From: Rhynchopus sp. YZ270_cl-10
Lineage: Eukaryota > Euglenozoa > Diplonemea > Diplonemida > Diplonemidae
Length of the DNA stretch: 64,000 nt
Direction of reading: 5' to 3'
Assembly (NCBI GenBank): GCA_964035575.1
Contig: OZ037921.1
Coordinates: 310,001-374,000, forward strand
This document shows, in pieces, positions 49,233-60,200 of this stretch. The position numbers were made by a program, and so were the translations under genes. How positions within the stretch are numbered: the first letter of the stretch is position 1; every line of letters begins with the position of its first letter. The notes below the pieces were generated by a model, which saw only the letters and a program-made list of their open reading frames with translations, was not told the origin of the DNA and did not search any database.

Positions 49233-51196
49233 CTACGTGAACCATACCAACTCGATGTCATAGCTGTACACATTGCCATAGGTGTCGCAGACCAGCGCCA
49301 GCGTTCTCCCGACAGTCACGCAACGAATCGACGACTTTGTTTCGACAAGCTCGAACACTTCTCCAGTGGTCACAGAGAGTACGACCTGGGTGGGGTGTTG
49401 TTTTTTGTTGTAGGTGGACTATCGAATAGTTTAGGGGCAGTTTTTTTGATAATTTTTTTGAAACTCTTTCGGATTATTTAGAACAATCATCGTTATATAA
49501 TCCTTGAGGCAAATTCATATGAAGCAAATAAATACCCGGAATGCAAATGTGTGTAAATAATATCACATACAAAACAATTTATCGACGTCGTCACCATGAT
49601 TGCATTTCCGGGCAGTGCGTACACCCCACGGTACGATGCGTCCTTAGGCTCGGCATCTGCTTCCACAGAGGTTCGCGAACCCGACACTGCCTTCTGACCT
49701 GCCACCTTTGTCCAGGCCACTTCATAGCGGAGGTCCAAACCTTCCTTGCCGTTTGACACCCAACACTTCAGCTGACCATCTATCAGACCTACAAGGTGGT
49801 CTTCACCACAGAACGTAAATTTACGGGCAGCCTGGTTTTTCGCGCCCGCTATTTCCTGAATCACCTCGCCGGTCATTATATGCCAAAGCAGCACCGTACC
49901 CGCCGCGTCCCCTGACACCATTACCGGGTCGTGCATATGAAATGCGCATGTGGTCACAACACCTACGTGGTCAAGAAAACAACGTTCAACGGTAAAGTGT
50001 ATCTTTGGACCACGCTCTGTGGCGGCCCAGACCAAGACCGCACCGCTAAGGTTACCCGATTCGTCAAAGGCTTGCCCACCTACTGCAGCAAAGCGGCTGT
50101 CCTGCGACACTGTCATGCAGGTTATCATCCCCAGATCCACCGCGTCCGCTTCATAAGGAAGCTCCTGCTGCACGCTGTACCTCGAGGTGGAAAACACCGT
50201 AACCCCCCCTCTCGCCGGCGCTGCCAGCAAGCACGGATCGCTCGTCTTTCCAAAGACATACGCAATCTCTTTATACATCTTCATATCTTGCGAGCGAAGC
50301 ACCCCTGTTGTATTTGCGGTCCGCAAATCAAAGCAGGTAATCGACATTTCATATGAGTCGAGGAAGTTGTGTGGTGTGGAAGCTAGCGGGGATTTGATTG
50401 ACGAGGCGAGAGGGTCTGTTTGGCCGCCGGTTCTTGGTGTGTCTGCTTCGAAGACTTTGCGGCCACCGGCGACGAGCGCGCAACCTAATCGAAGGTCGGG
50501 GGTGAGGGCAAGCGACTGCATAGGCCGGCTGTGTCCGGACAGCCACCTGAGACTGCCGGTTTTGAAGTGCGCCTTGATGCACCGTGCAGCGAGGAGGTCT
50601 AATGGGGATCCGTTGTCGATGGTGCAGCTGAAGGAGACGTTCATCTGCTGAGGGGGCATCACCCGTTGCAGCTCGGCGGAGGTCAACGAGAGTGTCAGAT
50701 CGGGCAGAATGGAGCTGTCGAGGTAGTACATCGATGTCGAGGATGCGGTGCAGTTGCTGGGCCGTCGTATGGTGACGGTGCCACTGAGGATGCGGCTGAG
50801 GAGCTTTCGTTCTGCTGGGATGGCGTTGTCGAAATGCGTCGCAAAACGGCGTTCTGGGAAGGAGAGGGAGACGGTGCTGCTGCCACCACGGCGGGAGGCG
50901 TTGAGGTCCTGCAAGGTGCAGACGCGGGTGAGGTTGTGCTCCAGCTTCGCCTTCAGCTCGCGTGGTGTTGAAAACCCGTTGGAATTGGGGCGAGGAGAAA
51001 TCAGTTGTCCCATGGACCCCACGGAGGCGGCAGGGGGCGTCATCGCCTCGTTTACGCTGCTCCCCTTCGTGCGCACGCTCAGCGGGTTGCACTCATTGTC
51101 CATGTGGTGGACCATGTGGTCGCTGCTGCGCAAGGTCTCGTTTTGCACATATTTTTCTTGTGCTGCATCCTGAGTCGTCGAGGCACCACACCCCAT
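49233..51196 (-). CDS. N-terminally acylated WD40-type propeller protein, one intron
   Basis: I read two exons: 51196-49571 and 49385-49233, giving 592 residues. The N-terminus MGCGAST fits N-myristoylation with a palmitoylatable Cys3, so the protein is probably membrane-tethered. About 180 polar residues follow, then beta-propeller repeats with GH and WD-like pairs (SGHSRPMQSLALTPD, SGDAAGTVLLWHI). Unspliced, the frame stops at 49493 after an AT-rich, implausible tail. Splicing at GTATGT (49570) to CACCCAG (49386) adds 50 residues that complete a propeller blade (GEVFELVETKSSIRCVTVG, LVCDTYGNVYSYDI). The intron is phase 0, 185 bp. Role unknown; a scaffold at a membrane is likely. A CT tract ending CCAG precedes the ATG by about 17 bases. 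Confidence 0.8.
49386..49570 (-). other. Predicted 185-bp spliceosomal intron, phase 0
   Basis: Minus-strand 5' end GTATGTGATA, 3' end ACACCCCACCCAG, AT-rich inside, with in-frame stops. The 5' site matches the GTATGC of the intron at 21391-21456. Confidence 0.7.
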
Positions 51197-51770
51197 TGAC
51201 TGGATGTCCCTCTGGAGGTTGTGTGGAAAAGAGGGAAGGGGGAAAGGAGGACAGGAGGGGGTTGAAGAGGAATGAGTTTGGAAAACGGACGGAAAGGGAA
51301 AGGGGGTGGTCGTTTGGAATCAGTGTTTTTTTTGTGCTGAAAATACGTTGTCGCTGTCGCGGGGGGGAGAGGGCTCAGTGTTGTTTTTTTTTATTAAGAG
51401 AGGTCAGGTGAGATGGGGGGAAAGGGAGAAGAAACTCTCATTGGACCTGCACCGTCCCTCCCTTTGGATGTTGTATTTGTATTTATTTTTTTTCCTTTTC
51501 GAAAAATTTCGTTGTGTCAACAAATCGCTACCTTGGGTGTGTCAGCTATGCGTCAATTTTCAACAAAAATTGACAAAAAAAAAAACCGCCGTTTCATCTC
51601 AACAAGAGGATAGACACGAGAAAAACAAGACGGTTTATTGCATACACTTTTCACGCCATTTTCCCCCTCCCCCTCCCAACATTATTCCAACATTCCATAC
51701 ACAAATCACCCACACCTCAAATTTCACCCTTTTTTCCTTATTTTTTTGTATCGAGACAGACAAAATACAT

Positions 51771-52694
51771 CTATTGTGCGTACTTTTTTGCGTACCCCTC
51801 GCCGTACTCAGCGATAACATGGTCGCGCAGGGCGTCCTTTATATTTTGGGGACAATGCTTCAGGGCACAGAGTTTGATTGGTAGGATCTTCTCTTTCACA
51901 AAGTCCGCGTCCCCGCGGAGTGGGGAGTACTGGAGTGCGTCTGGTGTCCAGCGGACTGCGTGCTGGACAATTTCGTGGTCGTCTTTGAGAGCCGGGGCGA
52001 TGTGCTCGATGCAGGCTCCCGCGGTCTTCGCACAACGGAGGACGAAAGATTTGCTTTGACGAAGCTCCGCATCACAGTACTTCATTGCCTCCGAAGTACG
52101 CCGCACCGCAGCAAGACAAATGTGTTCGTTTTGACGCAACTCTTCAGTCGCGTATTGCAACGCCCCACCATGGCTGCGGACTGCAGCAAACACTACATCG
52201 AGGTCTCCCTGGTCGTCACCACAGCTCTTCAAATTCAAGCCCGATGATGGGTACGAAACCGCCAAGAGCGCGAACTCCTTAGAATTCTGGAGTTTCGGAA
52301 TAACAGCGATATTTGCAGGATCAATGAGGACTGCGATCTTGCAGACTTCAGGGTCATATTTCGCCCATTCTGGGACGTCAGAGTATTTTGTGTCGCCAGA
52401 GGCGAGGTTCGTTAAAACAGCAGCATTGTCATAGCGAACTGCAAAGACAATTTGGTCGCCTTCGCTTATCCCAGAAGCAGCGATCATCCCAGCACCATTC
52501 GACACATCCATTGCTGCTCCATTGTGCTCGACCTCAACTGAAAGCTTCAACTCTCCACCAGCCTCCCCAGCCAAAATCCTACGGTGGACACACAGCTCCT
52601 TCAAACGCTTCGTTAGATCCCGGTTGGTTGCATCCAAACCTAATGTGACCAGATGCACTGCTCCAGTCTCCTTCTCCAGCGCGTTTATTTCCAT
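51771..52694 (-). CDS. DUF4116 repeat protein
   Basis: A 307-residue protein. The first 90 residues look like a beta-grasp (ubiquitin-like) domain (TGAVHLVTLGLDATNRDLTK ... SEGDQIVFAVR), by pattern only. Residues about 150-290 form at least four helical repeats of roughly 24 residues of the type A-V-R-x3-x-A-L-x-Y-A-x2-E-L-R, typical of DUF4116, a repeat frequent in protists and giant viruses with no set function. The ATG lies 24 bases after CCTCCCTTATCCCCCTCAG. The neighbouring WD40 gene begins 575 bp downstream, with a CT-rich spacer. Confidence 0.8.
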   Translation of the reverse strand: MEINALEKETGAVHLVTLGLDATNRDLTKRLKELCVHRRILAGEAGGELKLSVEVEHNGAAMDVSNGAGMIAASGISEGDQIVFAVRYDNAAVLTNLASGDTKYSDVPEWAKYDPEVCKIAVLIDPANIAVIPKLQNSKEFALLAVSYPSSGLNLKSCGDDQGDLDVVFAAVRSHGGALQYATEELRQNEHICLAAVRRTSEAMKYCDAELRQSKSFVLRCAKTAGACIEHIAPALKDDHEIVQHAVRWTPDALQYSPLRGDADFVKEKILPIKLCALKHCPQNIKDALRDHVIAEYGEGYAKKYAQ

Positions 52695-52799
52695 TTTTTT
52701 GTTTAGTGTAGTTTCTGAGGGGGATAAGGGAGGTGAATTGGAGGAAATGTTGGAAATGGATTCAGATTTTTGAAAACACTATCGGGGGAGAGGAAATAA

Positions 52800-53700
52800 A
52801 AGTTGAATGAATGTGGGATTCGTATGTCAGGCTCGGAGGAATCGTAATGATAAAAAAGGATATAGGAAGGCTTGCGGTATTGACAACTCTGACAGAATTT
52901 TCGGCCCGATGTGGGATTACGGTGAAAGAAGCCGCAGATTTGAGGAGGCAGAACTGCGAACAAACACACACAAAAATGCCCACTACCTACCATTGAAGTG
53001 ATAACAATGCTATTATCTACGACTCCCTCACCAAGCACGTCTGCTGTCAAGCAAGGTGCTCACAGTGTTAGGAGCTCAGAACCAATAACCTACACAGTGA
53101 ACGAATGAGGTCTGACACGTTTGACAGACTCTTCAAGGTGAAGGCCAACCCAACCTTGGTTCAACGACACCACTACCACCAAGTTCGACTGCAGCTACGT
53201 TGCGGGGAATGCGGCAGAGGAGCATGCCATAGGTCGGAAGCCCGCGAAGCCGAGCAACCGGCACCTCGTCACGTGGTGGACTGATGAAAGCAGCTGCAGC
53301 CCTGAGAAGGGTCAACCTTGCCCCAGACCCCGACGCCAGCGCCACCATCTGTCACGGAATTGAAGAAAAGGGCTGCCAAGCGTGAAAGGGGGGGTGTACA
53401 TGGTGGGGGAAATACCCAACCAAGCATCTTCGAGATCGACATCTTCAAAGACAGTAAACAAGATGACGGGGAAATGCTGGACATATCACCAAGAGTGCCG
53501 TACTTCACTGATGCTGACAAGACTCGGTCTTGAAGGTGACCTGAAAAACGCCATGGAAGCCATGGGGAAAATGATAACCTCATTCCTGAAAGAGCAATTC
53601 AAAACCACGGACATAAATCTTATAAATATTCGTACAAAAAAGAAGGATTCTAGCAAACACACTAACGGCTCGTTGTGCAATACTTTGCAGAAAAAGTTAG
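52800..53700 (+). pseudogene. Decayed coding remnant on the plus strand
   Basis: This spacer has coding-like composition, unlike the AT-rich repeats elsewhere. Short plausible frames follow each other on the plus strand in different registers. The part at 53140-53340 includes a frame with FDCSYVAGNAAEEHA and HLVTWWTDES; 53318-53533 has SVTELKKRAAKRERGG and SIFEIDIFKDS; 53520-53690 has LEGDLKNAMEAMGKMITSF. No single frame spans the region, and no ATG or CT leader stands out. I cannot name the family; an old host gene or a LINE-like remnant are both possible. It runs against the local gene direction. Confidence 0.35.
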
Positions 53701-54233
53701 CGGGGGGGGGGGGGAAAGGGGCTTAATGTTTCGTTGTTATTAACTTCACTACTTCAAGTGTGTGTGTGTGGGGAGAGGTTTAACAAAACAGAGCGGGGTT
53801 ATAAAAAGAAAATCTGTCTGAATTTGATTTGCAAAAAAAAAAAAAGGTGCCCTTCATGGTATGAGGTAACCCAAAGGGTTCAAAATGGTGGGGAAAAAAA
53901 GCATTGAAAAAAAGGTGTCTTTTTTCAATGTCTTTTTGGATATGAATGAGAGTGTACCTGAAATACAAAAACCCTCTCCTGACACCTTTGGTACAATGAC
54001 CGGCTGTACCGGAGGTGGACACCCCCAACCATGCAGTCCATTTCGTGGTTTACATTTGAAAAAGAACGGTTGTCTTTTTTTTTATCACTGAAGTAAATAG
54101 ACAATGCAACATGAACCTTAACCCTGATTTCTTTCACATTTTTTGATCACCTTCAAAAAAAAAAGAATTGAATAGAACCAATTCACCTCAATCTTTCCAA
54201 AAAAAGGTCACCAATCAACCTCCCCATTTTTTC
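53701..54233. other. Gene-free spacer with class C repeat copy 4
   Basis: A G run and (TG)n are near 53701-53771. At 53960-54059 lies a class C repeat: CTGAAATACAAAAACCCTCT, GGTACAATGACCGGCTGTAC, GAGGTGGACACCCCCAACC, CATTTCGTGGTTTACATTTG. Confidence 0.6.
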
Positions 54234-57200
54234 TCATTCAGATTTCCCCTGAATCGTCCCCTGGTCTGGGAGAAGCTTCAGCATGCGTTGTGCAAATTTA
54301 TTGATTTGTACCTCCGCATTCGGCAGATTCAGATCCACCCCTTCCATTGGGTTTGCAAACCTGGATGACCCTTCCTCTGCCGATGAAGCGACCTTCTTGC
54401 TTAGTGTTGTTATAGTGTTGACATTGGTATCCCAATTAATCGAATTTGGTGGGGTTTGCTGGACACCTAGATAACGTTGTGCCTCTCCGAGCAATGTGTC
54501 TGGGTCGAGCGAAGCGGTGTCGATGCTTTCAAGCGCGCTAATGGTGTTCAGGAGTTCTTCGTGCTGTAGGGTCTGCCCTGCAATGGTAAGGTGCTTCAGA
54601 ACGTCTGCTGTGGAGGTACTGTGCGATGCAGCTACTAAGGCCTCTCGCATGACGGCGGCAGCTTCTGGGTCTTTGCTTGCTGTTTGCACCACCTCGAGAA
54701 CCTTTGCATGCTGTGCGACACTGTGTAGTATCACCCCCTTCGGCCCCATGGAACCCAACGAACTTTTCAACAAAAAATCCGCCAAACTCACTTCATCCAC
54801 ATCCACCACCGTCAACGCCTCCAAATCTACTGTCACACCGTACCGTGCCTTCACCCCCTTCGTCACCAACTTCTTCGCAGTACGGAGCAACGCTGTGTTG
54901 TCACCCTCCTGGAGCAATGCAAGCTCCTTCATCACCTTCTGTGAGACACCCTCCCAAGATCCACCACCCTGTTGACTCTGCAGAAGCGCTTCAAGCGCGT
55001 CGCTGAGTTCGTCAGGACAGTCGAGTTGCGCTGCCTGCAGAAGCACTCTCAGACCATCTGGGGAGCTCCAATCCACATTGCTGCAGGGCAGGTCGTGAAC
55101 GTTCAGGGAGGCAACCGGGGTGCCATCGTCCCTCTTCCAACAGAGCGGCAGCAATGCGTCGAGAAGCGCTGGGGCGAACGGAACAAACGAGGCAAGCGTT
55201 TCGCGTTGGTACTGCCGGGCCACCTCTGAGTCGAGAGAGGCCTCGTGGACGTCGAAGGTCGAACGGCTGACCCCTCCATCCGCTGTGAAGTCTATCGTAT
55301 ACTTCATATCTTTGAAGCTACCAAAGGCAATCCCCCCGACACTACTGACACCTGCCTTGAGGGTGAGATTCGGCAGAGTCGCGCTGTACGAAAGCGCTGG
55401 AGGCGCATACACCCCTTTGAGACTGCGTTCGAGCATGCCAGGGTCGCTCACCTCGATGAAGGTGCTGATCCCTTTGCCTCCTTTCTGTCTGATCTCAAAG
55501 TTGACTGCAGCGCTGCGCTGTTCTATACGAACCACTACCTCATTTTCGATATGAAACACTGCCCCTTCACCACCTTGCAACCCCACAGCAAGGGTCTCCT
55601 GCTCCACCGAAGAAAGATACGCTTGCTCCATAGAGAACGGCGCAACTGACACCATAGAAGGCCCTTCGCCAAGCACCACGGTGCACCAGCTCTGGTTTTT
55701 CAGAACAATCTGCGCTGGGGGCGGCTTCCCTCCAAAGTCGACGACCAACGCACCAGCGCTGTTATGTGAGATGCATACCGGAACCCAGAGCTTGCCAAGA
55801 CGCACCACCTTCGTCTCCCCAAGCCCCGGCAATTCAAATGCCACCTCCACATCCCACACCGCACTGTGCGACTGTATCACCACCTTCACCGCCTGATCTA
55901 CATACTCCTCCTGCATCGATGCAGTCCCCCTGGTCGGCACCAACACCGCCTCCTCCACAAACGTCACCTTACACGAACGCGACATATGATTGTGAAAGAC
56001 ACACATTGGCGACACCGTCACCAACCTATGCGTTTCGTGCTGCAGCACTTCTACTCTTGCCTTCCCTTCCTTCAACTCTAATACACATGACTCCACCACC
56101 TCCTTCCCTTCTATACAAGGCGGGCCATCTTCTTCATAAGGCATAGCAACTCCTTCAGGAAGAATTTGGTCTCGTCCATTGAAATGAATATGAACCTTTC
56201 TGTTGGTAGCATTGAGAAGCCAGACCCCTGCGGAGAGGGTCACTCTACGGCTCCCTGCTGTGGAGAAGAGGGAGAGATTGATTGGAAGGGCATCCTCTTG
56301 CGTTGCAGTGTCGAAGAGAGAAAGACGTTGTGCGGTGTGGATCTCGGAGAGGGGTGATCTGCGGTCTTCTCCCGTTAGTGGGCACGCTGCGTGCACTTCA
56401 AAAAAGAGGCGTGCTGTAGGGGCTAAAGTGTGTATCGGTAGCATCTCCCCTCTCCGTACTGAGACAGAGGAAACCACCTTCACTCCGTTCCCGCTAATTC
56501 CCACGAAGACATCGAATGGTAGTGTGTTGCAGATCTCTAATGGCGCCGCAAATCGGTATAGAACCCCCGGTGGTTTCCCTTCTGTAATGATGCTGAAGAA
56601 GCGGCCTTCGTATTCTAAAACCTCATTTTGGAGGTCAAGGTGCTTCCATGAACCATAAGTTTGAGCGACAAGAGATTGTTTTCGAGCGATATAAGCTTCA
56701 GAAGTTCGTCTCGCTGCGAAAGAAGCGTCTTCATTCGCATCAATACGCACCCAAACATTGCAAAGCCGTGCCGCAACCTGAACCGTAGCGTGTCGTGGAG
56801 TCATCATTCTAGCATCGAGTTGGACATTCTCTGTTCCCCCAAAGAGAAGCTGTATATTTGATGCGGAAGAATTCTGTAACAAAGGACCACACAGTACCTC
56901 ACCCTCGGAGAAGTTGTACAGTGCGACCCGCTCCTGATGTGCCTGTCTTGGAGAGTTTTCGGTAAAGTTGAGAAGGTGCTGGAGGAGCGCGGTAACGTCA
57001 TCGAAATCAACGCATCCAGGGATCTGTGAACAAACCTCTTCCGTTTCATCTGTTTCAAGAATATCCTCTGAAGGAGACAACGCAGAAGGGAAATCCCCGG
57101 TCCATGAATCAGAAGGAATGTCAAAGGATTTACAGCATTCAGCAATGAGGGTGTCGATGGAGGCTCCAGAGTCAACTATTTTGTCGACATACGATTCGGA

Positions 57201-60200
57201 TCGATCTGCATTTTGTGGGGCATATTTGAGGTATAATTTGTGGAATCGGTGGTGGAGAACTCCAGGCGGGGTGTATCCCATCCATTCTGCTGTCGATAGG
57301 TTGCTTGAAGAGCAACAGAGGAAGCTTGCTTCTTCGAGAGATGCCCCTTTGTTCATATATGAAACGATAGCACGTCGTAGCCCCGCCGCCTCTTGCATGC
57401 AATACAACCGAAACGAAACCGCGTCTGCACTAAGCACCACCTCCTCCACCTCTAACCCGTCCCATTCCGCTTCCAAAGGGGACCCCGCGGTATTCCCTTC
57501 CACCGCTGTCATCACCTCTGAGATTTCATTGTCTGCCAAACATAGTATACACCATTTTGCCTGAAATAGTAGTACATAGGTCTCACTCCGCCCAACAGAG
57601 ACTGCCCAAACCGGGAGACAATTATGAGTGACATACGGCAGCATTGTGAAGACCCGACACAACGTTTCGTTATCTGAAGAACAGTTGAGGTATTGGAGAC
57701 GGGAGAGTGGCGTGGGAGCGGTGCGTTCGACTGCGGCGATTGCACCAGGGGGTGTGTGGTGTGGTGCGCTGAGGGTCCATCCTGAGGTGTCATCAAGGAG
57801 TTTCACTACGCCATCCTCGAGGGTTGCATTGATGCCAATGTTGATGCCATCCACCGCAGGCTTTTTCATGGGTGCTCCAGCTGCGTGCTCGCTAAACGCG
57901 GTGACAATTTCATCATCCACCGTTATGCTTACATCATCCAGAATATCAAAAGAGTATCTCGTTGATTTCCAATTTCCGCACCCCTTTGGAAGCCCAGTAG
58001 GCTGTTCTCCACATTTAAATAAAAGCCTGCAAGGATGCATTAATTGATTCCATTCATCTTTCCCCGGAACGTCAATAGAAACCAAAAGAAGGCAGTCGCT
58101 ATCCCACCTTGGCGCTTCCCCTGGAGACGTTGCGGTGCGGAAGGTCATAAGCATCGTGTCTTCATTGCTTGGTGGAAGAATTTTAATTTGGTATGCCTCA
58201 CCTCGTGTGGCAGAGGTTAGACAGATTTTGAGAGGGGCTTCAAAACGCATAAGGAGGGTGTCTCTCCAGTGCACTGCTAGGGGCGCTTCTGGGGGGTAGA
58301 TCGAGTTGTTGATATCAAATATGGAGTTGTTCAGCTCTAATAAGTCGGTGAAGGAACAGGAGAGGTCGGTTGCGGTCATATCAAAGGTGCTTTCGCCTTC
58401 GAAACCTTCGTCCATTTGTTTGATTCTGGCGCGGTAGGAAAGTGAGGTAGGTTGCTTGATCATATCGTAGGATTCACTGCCTTCTTCGCCGGGTGCGGTG
58501 ATCTGTAGTGCGGTGCATTCAAAAGAGGATACGACTGCGCTGCCGTCCCAAGCGTAGACCCATTTGCATGAATCCCACATCATTTCAAAATCGCGCGGAA
58601 GGAATCCATTGGTTCGATCTAAATAGATGGCGCACTGATAGGCCTTCCACTCTTCAGCATGTTTGTCTGTTTCTTCTTTGTCAGCATCGCTGTGGATAAC
58701 GCAGTTTTGTAATGTATAATCTCCAGACCCAGGTAGAATATAGTCTTGAAAGCGTTTTTTGCAATGGAAACTAAAGTTTTTGAAGGTGGTTTTGCAATGA
58801 CTTCCCAGTACTATGCAATAGTCAGCCGGCGCGCCTTCTAAATCGAGGAGAACCAGGTCGGAACGGAGGGAATCGGTTGTCTCGCCTGAGATGACGACAT
58901 CGCCGGCGGAGTTGACGAGGAGACGGTTGGCGGCGTTTAAGGCGTAGCTTCCCAAGGTGGTGTCGGTGGTGAGGAGGAGGTCTCCGTCGCTGAGCGTGGC
59001 TTCGGGGTATTTGCCGAGTTGTTCAGATATGACTGGGACGCCGACGGTGTATGGTGCGAAGAACGTCATCATGCGTCGTAAGGCAGCAGGGAGAGGCTCC
59101 AGGGTGGCTTCACCTAGGTGCATGTCAAAGACAATGGCGCCGTCGATGTTCGTTGTGTAAGAGAACAGTGGGTTGCCCGTAGACAGTAGTACCGCCTGTT
59201 GGTTCCCGTCGGAAGCAGTCACCTCGCACATCTGTGCAACCCCCTTAGCGCTGGAATGGCCTTCGAGAGGGATTCTGCACGTCGATATCAGGTCAGAGAT
59301 TTCCATAACACAAACCGGTTGTTGCTCTCCGTGTCCAACCGGGGCCAGACCTAATTCAAGGACAAAAGATTCTGTGTCAAGGACAATGCGTGAAGCAAGG
59401 TGTTCTGTAGCTATCGCTCCGGCGTCTGGGGTGTGTGTGCGGGTTGGTGCTGGTGGTGGGACGTCGCCGACAGTCTTTTCGTAGACGAGAGCGGACATCT
59501 GGGTCATGAGGTCGGACACAACGGAGAGTGAGTCGTGGTTCAGCTTGAGCCGCACCTCTGGTCCTACTGCACCCTCAAAGAGGACCTGTGGGATTTCCGT
59601 CTGTCGTGGGATAAGGCTGCACCCATATGCAATCTTCACTCCAGTCTCGCTCAGCACATCGGTGCCGTGCGACGCAGGCAGCAGCACCCCCTCTCTGCAC
59701 GGACGCACACCAACACGCATCCCCTTGATCACCACATCCCACCACTGATGTGTGTCGCCCTCCTCAAGCCGCCCGCTCCGGGCACGTTGCCGTACGGTAG
59801 CCTTTTCTTCGAGGTGGAACCGCGAGGTGAGTCGCACCTGCCCGAGGTTGAGAAGCAAGCACTGCGTCTGCAACGCAGCGCAGTCATGCGGGATGACGAT
59901 GGTGGGTGCGCTGGCGACGACGTTGATGTGGCATGTCACCAAATCCTCAAGCGCTTCGTTCACTGCGACTGCAGTAAGCATCGAACGGCCACGAGAAGGC
60001 GAGCACACCGAGACCGGCTTAATCCCCATACCAGCTTGCAGCAATGCCCACCCTGGAGGCGGCCGGAAGAAGTCCGACAGCAACCTCAAATACGCATCAT
60101 TCACAACAAGCCGCAACGGCCGCAGCGTCTGCACATTGATAGCAGAGTCTGCATCTAAGCTTTGGTTCCCTTCCTCCAAACGCGATGCGGGCTTTGCATA

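Noticed and set aside
6134-54059. Class C repeat as spliced-leader RNA gene
   Set aside because: No GT donor after a plausible leader, no Sm-like site in a fixed place, and no match to the euglenozoan leader ending CTGTACTTTATTG.
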